A stretch of 64,000 nt of DNA from Hymenochaete sp. R1 (taxonomy: Eukaryota > Basidiomycota > Agaricomycetes > Hymenochaetales > Hymenochaetaceae), in the NCBI GenBank assembly GCA_019400425.1, contig JAFREE010000012.1:1-64000 (forward strand). Direction: 5' to 3'. The notes below the pieces were generated by a model that worked only from the letters and a program-made list of their open reading frames with translations, had not been told where the DNA came from and did not search any database. Shown here one piece after another: positions 11,182 through 20,827 of this stretch. Numbering within the stretch: the stretch's first letter is position 1; each line of letters opens with the position of its first letter. Made by a program: the position numbers and the translations under genes.

Positions 11182-12061
11182 CTATGTTTGATACTCAAGT
11201 ACATCCTGTACCCATAATACAAAGTCACTAAACATCTCGTCCGTCAATTCATGTCCGACATCTGCATATTCTTTAACTCGAAGTGTTTCCGCGGTCGCAC
11301 GCAGACAATATTCAAGGAACTCAATACTATTCCGAGCGTACCGCCATGGAATCTCTGTGTCTGCATGTCCGTGTGCCCAAAAGATGGGTATTGATGGCTC
11401 ATTGGATACTATGTTCTTAACTTTGAGTTAATGTTGAATTGAACGGCTAGAAGTAGCGAGGAAAAGAGAACGTACTTCCCGAGTACGATGGGGTATCCAG
11501 CCCGAGAAGCTTCCGACGCCCCCGAGATCAAGCAAAGTAGTCAAGGCTGTCACAAGGCATAGAGACGCACCCTGACTGAACCCTGCAAGAAGAATGCGAT
11601 CTGGAGCAACACCGCCATGAATTTCTTGAAGTATCAGCCGTTCGATTGTTGTCACGGAGTCTGTTAGGCCTTGTTCATCGTATTCGTCCACAAAAGGCGG
11701 CAGATGCCACACATTGAACCATGACGGACGATATGCATTGTTATTCAGGGACACCATCTGCTTCTCCCTGCGTTGGCGGAGTTAGCGTAATCAGTAGCTT
11801 GAGTGGCACAATTGTGGAGGGACATACGCGTAGGGTAGTATCCACTTCACAAATGGCAAGCTTGAGCGACTGGCTTGCAGTTGAAGCTCATAATGGCTGG
11901 GATCCTGTCCTAGACCCTGGTCATAGATGTACGACGTCAGAGCTAAAGAATACTTAATCCACAGGGAGACTGCGTACATGACAAAATATTATACTTGCTG
12001 TATGCTCTCTGGAAGCATGGATCACAAGAGGCGATATCGAACCTGGACTTGAAGACGGCAT
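11182..12061 (-). CDS. acyl-protein thioesterase-like alpha/beta hydrolase
   Basis: Member of the phospholipase/carboxylesterase family that includes acyl-protein thioesterase 1, which removes palmitate from S-acylated proteins. The start codon at 12061 opens MPSSSPGSISPLVIHASRE, followed by the oxyanion-loop FCHGLG. The nucleophile elbow is LLAGFSQGASLCL (Ser in GFSQG). The acid lies in WAHGHADTEIPW and the catalytic His in YADVGHELTDEMFSDF. All three catalytic residues are therefore present. The last codons VQDVLEYQT end at 11182. Four short introns are inferred. The insert between the oxyanion loop and KWILPYA is shorter and less conserved than in typical APT1, so it could be a related esterase. 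No signal peptide, probably cytosolic. Confidence 0.82.
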
Positions 12062-12825
12062 AGACAAAAGATAGACATCTCGTAGCACATTATAAAGAGA
12101 TCCCCGACTTTATACCTTTATACTACCGACCGAAGCAACGGACGTCGCTCAGAGTAAAATCCAGGTATCCAAGAAGAGAAACTTTGAGATAACACAGGAA
12201 AGCTGTGATATCAGAAAGTTACCAATGTCGGTGGAAGCAGAATTGAATGCCGTTAGGCTGAGAAAGATTTGCAGAAGACCGAGGCGCAGCTTTCGGCTAG
12301 AAAACATCAAGAAATAAGCATACGAAAGACGTCTTCTTCAGGAGGATTTGAGTATATGCTACGTTGAGCGCCATGGAAAGGGTTTTCGAATCCTAAGTGG
12401 TCGAAGCAGCTATTGATCCGCCTATGGCTGGCTGGCTGTGCAACCAGGTTCCCAACTTATTTTTGTTTCAATGGCGGGATGTGAAAAACGGACCCGCAGT
12501 TTCGATGCGCAGTCGCAGTCGTAGCGCAGCCTCCCTATCAAAGAGCCTAACGAGTTTTTTTCGTAGTACATTGGGTCAAGAGAAGCAGCTTTTATAAAGT
12601 GAAACGTGAATATCGTTTCGGAGCCAAAATAATTGGTGGTAGATGGTTGCTGTAGCTGTAAGAAAGGAGGTGTGCCAGCCAGCCAGCGGGAGTCCTGCAA
12701 ATTAACTGATTACATAATCGGAAGTATCCGGCTGGCGACTTCCCGTTGTCCACCGTCGACGAATTCCGTCGATTGCAACCTTTCAAGCTCTGTCAAACTC
12801 CATTTTCACCGCCTTTAATATCACA
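12062..12825. promoter_or_regulatory. divergent intergenic region between thioesterase and COX6A genes
   Basis: A 764-base gap between two divergent starts. It contains a TATA-like TTTATAAAG near 12591-12599 and a pair of inverted GGCT/AGCC repeats (12425-12436 and 12674-12685). Short open frames here show no recognisable product. Confidence 0.45.
12425..12685. repeat. 12-bp inverted TGGC/GCCA repeat pair
   Basis: TGGCTGGCTGGC at 12425-12436 is the exact reverse complement of GCCAGCCAGCCA at 12674-12685. The arms are simple 4-bp repeats and their flanks do not match, so this may be chance rather than a mobile-element terminus. Confidence 0.3.
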
Positions 12826-13473
12826 ATGCTTCGTGCAGCTATCCCTCGTGCAGCAATGCGACCTACTGCTCGTGCGACTCCGCGCTCGATGCGCGGATTT
12901 GCCGCTCATGCTGAGCATCACGCAGAGCAGCTCGTCGTTGAGGGCAATCCATCCAAAGAATGGGTCACGAACAAGGCCAACGTTGAACACCATGCTGAAG
13001 GTTTGTTTGATGGGCGTCTGAGCTTTATGTTTTGCTAATATGATGTGAAATACAGAGACGACGGAATTATGGAGGAAGATCAGGTGAGGCACACATTGCT
13101 CAATGAAGTTCAAAGTATATTCACTCACATTTTCATACAGCTTCTTCGTTGCTGTACCGGCCAGTACGTCATGATATTTAAATCGCAAAACGATATACTA
13201 ATTGTCTTTTACAGCGATTCTTGCTACTCTTTGGGTCCAGCGCGTTGAGGCTGAACATGCTGCACACGAAGAGCACATAAAGGAAGAGCATGGTGGCGAG
13301 CTCCCTCCTGTTCCCGAATACCCTTACCTCAACAAGCGTGCCAAGCCGTTTCCCTGGGGCATGAACTCGCTATTCTATAACCCTCATGTAAGCAATAGGG
13401 GAATTTTCCTGATGATCTCAGTTTTCTGACTTTTTTGTAGGTGAACAAGAACATGGTGGAGGGAGAGGAGTAG
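12826..13473 (+). CDS. COX13: cytochrome c oxidase subunit 6A (Cox13), mitochondrial
   Basis: Small nuclear-encoded subunit of complex IV in the inner mitochondrial membrane that modulates activity and dimerisation. Exons 12826-13000, 13056-13083, 13141-13163, 13215-13387 and 13441-13473 join in frame. The N-terminus, MLRAAIPRAAMRPTARATPR, is an Arg/Ala-rich presequence. One membrane helix (SFFVAVPATILATLWV) follows ELWRKI, and then comes the His-rich intermembrane segment. The diagnostic end is EYPYLNKRAKPFPWGMN, then SLFYNPHVN. Two microexons of 28 and 23 nt encode the start of the membrane helix and are required for the frame. Confidence 0.92.
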
Positions 13474-14534
13474 ATAGGTCTCCTGTAACTCGTTCAACCT
13501 TCGCGCCTCCAGCCGAATTACCAACGCCAATCAATCTTGCGCCACTTTCATGAATTTGCTGTTGCAGGTATACATGATGTTTAGTCCTTACCAGTGTGAA
13601 CAACTCACCATCAACAAGTTTAAACACCCTGCCTGGTATTGCGTGAAATGAAGTGCAAACCAGTACCTCCTATTCGACTTCAAACACAACGTCAATAGCA
13701 ACTGTCTGTATACATACATTATCTCTGCCGGAGTAACTGAAAGCAAAACTGTAGGTAATTAATAGCTGATCGTTCATTTCCAACGCCGTGCTCATGCGTT
13801 CGAACTCGAGCCGTTATGTGTGATTTTCGACCATTTTTCAATCAAAGGCAGAAAGTGCGAAAGCGTACTTCAAGTTGAAATAGGAGTGTTCTCGTTCCTC
13901 GTGTTACTGCGCAAGGCTCTGTCATTGGTGCCGAAATCCTCTCAGGGTGCATTTTGTGCGCCGTCCTACACTTACACTGGCTTGCGCAGTCGTGGGTATA
14001 GATCTCGTCCGACACCGAGCTCCAGTACCAGTCCAGTGCCAGTGCTCTCCTCGTTATGGCGGCGCGTGACCCCGTCGGAGCCATCGGCGTCGAGAGACAT
14101 TAAAATGTCTCAGGCCGGTCTTCCGGACCCGGGGCCAATCACTTTGCGCGCACGAGAGGCTTGCGGCCTCCGAGTCGTACTTTGGTAGGAAAGTATATTC
14201 TCCGTCGCATCGAGAGCCTCAACCCGACAGTAGATGAATCCAGGTGAGTGTTGCGTAGTTGGAACAGTCGCTCACCGTTGTTGAGAAGCTGTAAGGGAGC
14301 CTGCTGCGTGCGGTCGGATCGAGTAACCCGGGACATGGAACGTTTTGCGGTTTTCGATCCGCTCCACCCGATATTTGATGCGGTGCGGTGCGAAAGCTGC
14401 GCATGCGCCTAGCTATATATTTGACCCCACCGACGGACTGTTTCCCGCCATCTGGTTTTTTCACCCCACATTGACCATTTATCTCTGTTTGTAAAATACA
14501 ACCTAACCCAATCCTCATAATCCTCCATAGTATC
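13474..14534. promoter_or_regulatory. long intergenic region upstream of the repeat-protein gene
   Basis: About 1.06 kb with no recognisable gene. The stretch at 13980-14400 is richer in G+C and CpG than its surroundings. Overlapping frames of 122 codons (+) and 137 codons (-) exist but have no known motif, and the second runs antisense through the signal-peptide exon of the next gene. A TATA-like element lies near the 3' end. Confidence 0.45.
14414..14421 (+). promoter_or_regulatory. TATA-box-like element of the 11-mer repeat protein gene
   Basis: TATATATT lies about 114 bases upstream of the start codon at 14535, followed by CT/AC-rich sequence. Position and sequence fit a TATA promoter of a strongly or conditionally expressed secreted-protein gene. 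Confidence 0.45.
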
Positions 14535-15223
14535 ATGGTCCGCTCGCTCATTGCCCTCACGTTGCTCACCGGTTCTGCTCTTGCCGCCAATATCGACAGG
14601 AGAGATAGTATGCCTTTCTGTTCCTTTTTCAATACCGTGGGTGAAGCTTACGAAAATGACTTTGTAGTTATAAATGACTTAACTTCGGATGCTGGGTCCG
14701 TTCTCACCCAAATCACCTCGGCGGCCGGAAGTGTAGCATCTGAGGCTACCTCTGTTGGCGGAAGTATAGCTACCCAAATTACCAGTGGTGGTAAGCTTAT
14801 TCTGTAATCACCCTACGAGCTTTAAAAAACTTAGTTTTTCTTTTTCATCATAAAGCTGGTTCTGTGTTTACCGACATTACATCTATTGGCGGTAGCGTGT
14901 ACACGGTCGTCACCTCGCAAGGCGGGAATGCTATTACACTTGCAACGTCTGGAGCTGGGCAGGTAACGTCGTTCGCAGGCAGCGAGTTCACTGCTGCAAC
15001 CTCCGCTGCTGCCTCTGCTGCCTCGGCCGCTTCCAGTGCTGCGTGAGTTATCTTTGCGATCGAGTCATTTCGCTATTTCTTTTATTGATACATTTCATTC
15101 ATTTTTATTAGCAACTCATCCAGTGCTGCGTCTCCCCTTACTCCTTGGTCTTCGTCTTCGTTTTTGACAACCTTTGCGGCTCTTGCCGGCGGTTTGGCTA
15201 TTGGTTTCGCGACGGTATTCTGA
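14535..15223 (+). CDS. small secreted 11-residue-repeat protein, probably GPI-anchored
   Basis: I do not recognise a named family. Three exons give 184 residues. Residues 1-17 (MVRSLIALTLLTGSALA) are a clean signal peptide. From about residue 42 to 118 the protein is seven head-to-tail 11-residue units of the form [AG]GSVxTxxTSx, for example AGSVLTQITSA, GGSIATQITSG, AGSVFTDITSI and GGSVYTVVTSQ. The eighth, AGSEFTAATSA, follows after seven residues. Both introns leave the repeat register intact. An Ala/Ser linker follows, and the last 20 residues (FLTTFAALAGGLAIGFATVF) are hydrophobic to the very end, as in GPI-anchor signals. Only one Cys is left in the mature chain. It is probably a cell-wall or surface protein; a beta-solenoid-like fold is possible but only inferred. 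Confidence 0.75.
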
Positions 15224-15508
15224 TCGGACTTGCGTAGTAATTTATATTTTTGATACCCACTGTCCATTTCGAGTTTCTTTTTCGTGTATAAGTGCCCCTA
15301 TGATACTATATGCATATTTGGATTTGCACCTACAATACAAAAACTTTCTCGGTAGAACCCCTACAATGTAAGAAAAGAATAGGATTGGTCCTCGCGTGTA
15401 CGTCATTGTCTGATCTAGGCGTCGATCACTACATCCCCTGTGAGCTGATGCTTGTTGTCGGTCGACAACGACAACTTGAACGCAAGCTTGAGGTTCACTT
15501 CGACAATT

Positions 15509-16340
15509 ATGGGCGGCGCTCAGTCCGCTCCTAAGATTACTACACAAGACCGAGCAATACTAGAGTCAGTTTACATTTGGTCTGACCGTGTCATTCATAT
15601 CAACTTCTGAGGAAGCCTGAAACTCCAGCGTGACAAGCTCAAGCAATATCAGAAAAAGGTGAACCTTATGCTCCTTATCGAAACGTCGTACTTATTCTTA
15701 TGGTTGGCATTGAACAACAGATTCAAACAGTGCTGGACGGCGAAGTGGAACTAGCGCGCCAGCAGATTCGTATAGGGAATAAGAAACGTGCCGAATCAGC
15801 GTTACGACGTAGGAAGTACCAGGAGTCCTTATTGTCCAAGACGGATGCTCAGTTAGAATCACTCGAACAGCTCGTGTCGACGATAGAATTTTCTCTCGTA
15901 CAAGCGAGTGTGGTGCATGGGTTAGAGCAGGGGAACAAAGTGTTGAAAGAGATACATAAGGAGTTGAATCCTGAGAACGTGGGGAAGTTGTTGGAAGAAA
16001 CAGCGGAAGCCAGAGAATACCAGAGGGTTCGTCAGGTTTTTTTGAAGCCCTTGAGGTTACTTACTCCTGTTTTCTATGTAGGAGATAGATGATATGCTCG
16101 CCAACAATTTGTCGTTGGACGATGAGGATGCGGTTCAAGCAGAGCTGCGCGAGCTTCAGGCTGAAATGGTCCAATCTTCTGTCCTCGTTTCCGATCTAAA
16201 GCTAATATCTTATTCATTTGAAGACACCGGAGGTCGTACAACCATTCCCGGACATGCCCTCCGTCCCGAACGAGGCTCCTCCCACCCCGGTCAAGGAGGA
16301 GGCAGAGGTATCACGAGAAAGAGTTGCCCTGGAAGCTTGA
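15509..16340 (+). CDS. VPS20: ESCRT-III subunit Vps20 (CHMP6)
   Basis: Vps20 bridges ESCRT-II and nucleates Snf7 polymers on endosomes during multivesicular body formation. The protein starts MGGAQSAPKITTQDRAILD, where Gly2 is the expected N-myristoylation site. The basic helix LKLQRDKLKQYQKK and helices with ARQQIRIGNKKRAESALRRR and QLESLEQLVSTIEFSLVQA are the Snf7-family core. The acidic C-terminal part holds EIDDMLANNLSLDDEDAVQA and ends RVALEA at 16340. About five exons are needed; an acceptor at GAGGAAG just upstream of CCTGAAACTC gives the conserved LDLKLQRD. Vps20 also functions in the fungal Rim/Pal pH pathway, and a PalI-like gene lies 42 kb downstream. Confidence 0.9.
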
Positions 16341-16481
16341 GATACGCATTTATATTTGTATCATTATTTTATTTGTTTCTTAAGAACGTTTGAACCACAA
16401 TAACACTCGTTGAGGGCTTTGTCTGGAAAAGAGTATCTGCGTGCATACATAATGGCAAATTGATGATCCATATGATACAGA

Positions 16482-17792
16482 CTACATTTTACTTCCTCCC
16501 TTAGCCGCATACATCTTTACAAGGTTCAAACTTGTGCTATCGGCGAGGCTCTTCGAATTCGCGTCAATTTGTCCCAGCAGAAGCGTACTTTCCAACCGAC
16601 TCGGCTCTGGCGGAATTTTGAAAAGGCGATTGATATCGTCTTCTGGCAAAGGTACGAGACCCTGGCTGTCACGTACAGCGTTCTCCTCGCGCCGTTTCTG
16701 TAGGTGATTATCTGCGCGCACTTTTTCGCGTGCAATCTGCCTAAGAAGATAGGCGACATTTCCTTCTTCTGTTTTGTAGTCGTCCAGAGCATCGAGGACC
16801 GATGAAAGATTGCTCGTGAGGACGTTCGAATCCAGGTCGAGCGAGGAGAAAGATGAAGAGATAGATGCATTTGAGGAAGGTACGGGGGAAGAGAGTGAAC
16901 CAGAGCTAGATGGTTGTGAAGTGTCGTTCGTGAGTGTCGATAGAAAAGCGCCTAGTAGAGGGTTTGTTCGTATGCGAACTGGAATCTCTTCAACAATCGA
17001 GGAGAATGTCACTTGGTTTTCGATAAGGCTAGATTCCTATATTCAGCATTGAAGAAGGGCGGTAAAGGATGTATATGTGTATGACCTGACCTGCTGGTAT
17101 TAAAAGCGCCTGATTTGTACGCACGGAGGAAAGTTTTTTTAAGTTGGAATGCATGAAAAGCTGAGTTTCCTCTTGATGCCTGCGTAACATCTTCCAAGGA
17201 TAGAAGTCAGCTTGACACCAGATTACAATCGTAACTAAAGCATACCATGCACCAATACGATCCCACCGTGTCTCAAGCGATCCTGATGATTCGCTTGAAG
17301 TTCAAGAAGTGACTTGTTGAAGAAAGCGCCGAGCGTGTTGCATTGGTAAAACCCTACGACCGCATCGTCCGACTGCACTTCCTTCAATGATCGCAGCATG
17401 GACGTTTGATATCTCGATGCCGTTTTGTTTGACTTTTCGTCTTCTTCGTTCATAGTCGGCAAAGGGACGGCGTTCGATATCTCGAATGTGCCATCGAGGT
17501 CGATGCCAATCAATAATCCAAACGCTGATGACGGCGAATGAGCTTGAGAGCCATGCTTGACTACTTTAGAAACAACCTGAGAGTCACGCAGTCATTGGAA
17601 AGCTGAAGTATATTTAAGACTATGACATACTAATGCATCTAGTTGAACACCCGTGATCGGTATTTCCGCTTCGATGTCGATTACTTTGGACATAGATGGT
17701 GGTATGGCTTCGTAGGTTGGTTGAACTGGGGCAGCTGGCGTCTGAGCTGAGGGCATTGAGGCTGCCAATGCGGCAGCCATAGAGGTAGCCAT
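16482..17792 (-). CDS. eukaryotic translation initiation factor 3 subunit H (eIF3h)
   Basis: eIF3h is an MPN-domain subunit of the eIF3 complex that helps scanning and reinitiation. The start at 17792 gives an Ala-rich leader MATSMAAALAASMPSA. The MPN core then shows VQLDALVVSKVVKHG, SSAFGLLIGIDLDGTFEISN, YQTSMLRSLKEVQSDDAVVG and FYQCNTLGAFFNKSLLELQ. It lacks the JAMM His-x-His/Asp metalloprotease motif, as expected for eIF3h. Downstream come FHAFQLKKTFLRAY and EEIPVRIRTNPLLGAF, a Ser-rich insert, and a helical tail NHLQKRREENAVRDSQGLVP ending at 16482. Exon borders near 17100-17230 are approximate. The gene converges on VPS20 with 141 bases between stops. Confidence 0.87.
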
Positions 17793-18149
17793 TCTTTTTC
17801 AGTATGTTTTGCTTGCCGTTAAGTCTCCGGTGAGTTTGAGGTCCGTCTATATGCCCAAAATTCAATGCGGAGGACGTGTCTGAAGATTTCTCGCCGCCAC
17901 AGCGAAGCAAATGAGGGGGAAATTGATCGACGCTTCCTCATTCAAACTTTTAAAAGCGGAAATATAGCATGTCAGAAGTTGAGAGGAGGCACGATAGATA
18001 AGATAGGTTTTGGAAGCATTGTAAAACTATCCAACTAATTTATTCCACCTTTTACCCCTCATGTTGTGCACGCCGTTAGCAAGCTCAAGGTCATTGCTAT
18101 ACTTCACACGAGTACAGTACAGCACAACAGAGACATTCCATCAACGCTC
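17793..18149. other. intergenic region: 3' end of GH43 gene and promoter of eIF3h gene
   Basis: A 357-base gap between two minus-strand genes. I see only A+T-rich sequence and no gene or clear regulatory motif. Confidence 0.4.
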
Positions 18150-20338
18150 CTAATTCTGCTCATAAACGATAATCTTATCAATATCTCCTGCGTAGCCTTA
18201 AATGTAAAGAACGTGTCAAAGGAATAAAATATGTGCATTTGGTATTGATTACTTACTGGATTGTCCACTTCCTAAAGTCAGTGTGTTCGCGCCACTCTGA
18301 AGGGAAAGTTTGACAGGAACGCTGAGAATGACATGACCGCCACCAGAGTCTGGCTGGTCAACTGTTACACTGGAGCCTCCGTTCACGCTAATCGACGTCT
18401 GAGTGACACAAAGCGAGTATTTTAAAAGCAGCATACCTAACAGTGATGTTCCTATAGGTCGAATCGCCATTTGCATAATACAAAGCGACCCACTGACCTT
18501 GACCGTTGCCTTGCACATTGTTTAATGTCAACGAACCCCCATTGCCTATAATCATTCATTAGGATTGACAACCCATATATGCCATTCGGCCAGCTCACCC
18601 AAGTATCCTACAGCTTCACCTCCAGAGTAAGACGGGTCACTCAAAGTAGTGGCGCTTCCAGATAATGTCCCGGATTCGGCCTGGTACGTCGTACCCGAAG
18701 CAATGGAATAACTTCCGGAATCGATGTCTACTGACCAAACGTCGGCTTGTACCAGCTTTGGAGAGCCAGAAGACCAGTCTAATGGAAGCCAAATATAACG
18801 ACTTGAGCCAAGAAGATTCGAGCGCCATCTGTCACCCATGTATATCGCATTCGATCCTAGTGGAAGGTCGTATGCATTCTGCGAGTAATATGTCCTTGTG
18901 TTCTCTGGCGCAATATCTGCCTCGCTCGTCCATGGACCCGAAAGGGACTAAAGTGTTGTTTTAAGAAGAATGAAATGCAGCACTTTATAGAGAAGCTTAC
19001 TGATGCAGAAAAGAATTTATTTGGGTTAGGAGCCCATCCGGAGGTATGAGAGGCGATCAAATAGTACGTCTACGTTTCCGTCAGATACTATTGCCCACTT
19101 GCACGCAAGGTAACACTCACTCCATCGCGCTTCACGATCCCAGGAGCTTCGAGGGTTGCACCTGAAGGGGAAGGTAGCAAAGTCGGTTCGAATCGGCTAC
19201 CAGCAGTCAAAGCTACGTCATACCGTTCAGTTGGGATACAACTTCTGTGACGTTATAATAATCTGAGCTGAGTCTAGATATCTTGAAATTCTGGTTGTTG
19301 TCAGACGCATACAATAAATAAGCAGAACCTTCCTTCAATGTAAAAACATTGCAAATACAAAAGATGGAGAAGGCTCACCATCGTCTGCCGATCGCGAAGT
19401 AATATTCAGTATCATGATGGATCATGTCTGAGACAATGCCCGTTTTCTTACCATCTTGGAAAAGAGACTCATCACGAGAATCTGCACCGAGAGGTTGCCA
19501 GCTCCCTTGGTAGGCATACGGACCTATGAAGGAATAAGCCGGGCCTCATAAGCGAGAATACTCAATATTTTACCACCAGGACTCTTAGCGGTTGCAACGC
19601 CAACCATAGCCGCACCGTAGCTAAGGAAGATATTAATAGCAGCAAACTGAAAGACCAAGACAGCTCACTTAGAAGTATCAGAGTGGAACCACATTACATA
19701 TTCCTGATTCTAAGGAATGTCAATATACACGTATGGCTAGAGACTGAAATCAAATGCTCTTGATACCTTTTCGTTGAAAATGACTACGTATAGATCGTAG
19801 AACTTAACTTTTGCGAAAGAGCAAAGGCCATCCGCATACCTTTCGGCCTCTCAACTATGTCTGAAGAGGAAATCATAGTTCCGTCCTTGGGAGTCAGTGC
19901 GTTTGCCTGGACGATTATGAAGATTCGATATCAGCAGCGAACAAATACTCGGAGATCAAAGGAATCACCCACCTGACGATCCCAGTTCACAAGGTCTGAT
20001 GACTGAGTTGGCGTCAGGCAAGCTTACATGATTAAAATAAAGCTCATACGGTATAGCAAGATACTGCCGAGAATAGCGCGCTATTCGCCGCCTTGTCTTC
20101 GCCAAACCAGTAGAACGTGCTTCCAACCTTCAGATGTCGTTGGAATAGGATATGAAGTCGTTATTGATTGATACTTCGACAAACAGACCTTCAAGAAGCC
20201 TGCGCCATGGGCTTGGATGACATTCCCACTGGTATCGAGCCATTCTGCGCCTGGTACGACGACATTCTCTGCGAGTGCGTAGGGGGTGACAATGAGTAGA
20301 GCGAGTAACTTGAACGAGTGCGAAGCGAAGCCAAACAT
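18150..20338 (-). CDS. secreted GH43 exo-beta-1,3-galactanase with C-terminal CBM35
   Basis: Predicted to release galactose from the beta-1,3-galactan backbone of arabinogalactan proteins. The signal peptide MFGFASHSFKLLALLIVTPYALA starts at 20338; an in-frame ATG at 20380 would add 14 residues. The GH43 propeller shows GSTFYWFGEDK, DIVERPKVIFNEKNQEYVMW, DESLFQDDDGQAYLLYAS and ATLEAPGIVKRDGTYYLIAS (the Glu in LEAP is the likely acid). It also shows SGWAPNPNKFF and YYSQNAYDLPLGSNAIYMGD. The Gln of YYSQ matches the residue that replaces the usual Asp base in the Phanerochaete enzyme. After TTYQAESGTLSG comes a CBM35-like beta-sandwich ending DIDKIIVYEQN. Some ten introns split the gene; borders at 19300-20000 are approximate. 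Confidence 0.85.
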
Positions 20339-20827
20339 CTTGAGCCTGGTCGCGGAGAATGCTTTGAGAACTCTTGACATTTTATAACTTTACAAGCTGT
20401 TTTCAGAGATCATCTGTCAACTTATGAGCACTCTAAAGAAGAATCCTGTGATAGCAGGGCTTTTGTCGGAACAAGTCGAATAAAGACACGTCGACGAAAG
20501 GACGCCCCGCGGACCGGTAAAACTTGTTCCTTGATTGAAGCGGTACCGGAAGGAAGAAATATTTAAAGCTTTGACCCTTCTGCCAGCCATCGCATCGCTG
20601 CCTGTAAGCTTCTGACGAGCGTCATGTGTCGGCTTTTTGGAGACTGTGAAGACGCATGGCTGAATGAGGTTCATGAATCTTATGATCAACTTGATTCGGA
20701 CAAGGAATGACTCGCGTCGAGACGCGGCGATCCGTCTCAGTCTAAAATTCTGTGCAGCTTGCAACCCGTCTCTCGCTCGGACCGTCACAGCTATCCTCGC
20801 CATTGAGTGCGAATACTAATATTTCAC
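20339..20827. promoter_or_regulatory. divergent intergenic region between GH43 and ROK1 genes
   Basis: The 489 bases between divergent starts presumably hold both promoters. A minus-strand open frame of 128 codons fills most of it but has no recognisable domain and sits where promoters must be, so I do not call it a gene. Confidence 0.45.
20505..20510 (-). promoter_or_regulatory. candidate CreA/Mig1 carbon-repression site upstream of GH43 gene
   Basis: GCGGGG on the minus strand fits the SYGGRG consensus of CreA/Mig1 repressors and lies about 170 bases upstream of the GH43 start. The motif is short and single, so chance is a real possibility. Confidence 0.25.

Noticed and set aside
13820..14188. 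122-codon plus-strand open frame
   Set aside because: No motif or homologue recognised; it lies in a G+C-rich intergenic stretch where chance frames are longer.
14219..14632. 137-codon minus-strand open frame
   Set aside because: It runs antisense through the signal-peptide exon of the 11-mer repeat protein and has no recognisable feature.
19171..19195. T-loop-like GGTTCGAATCGG
   Set aside because: It is coding sequence of the GH43 gene (around SRFEPT) with no tRNA-like surroundings.
20417..20803. 128-codon minus-strand open frame
   Set aside because: It fills the divergent promoter between the GH43 and ROK1 genes and resembles no known protein.
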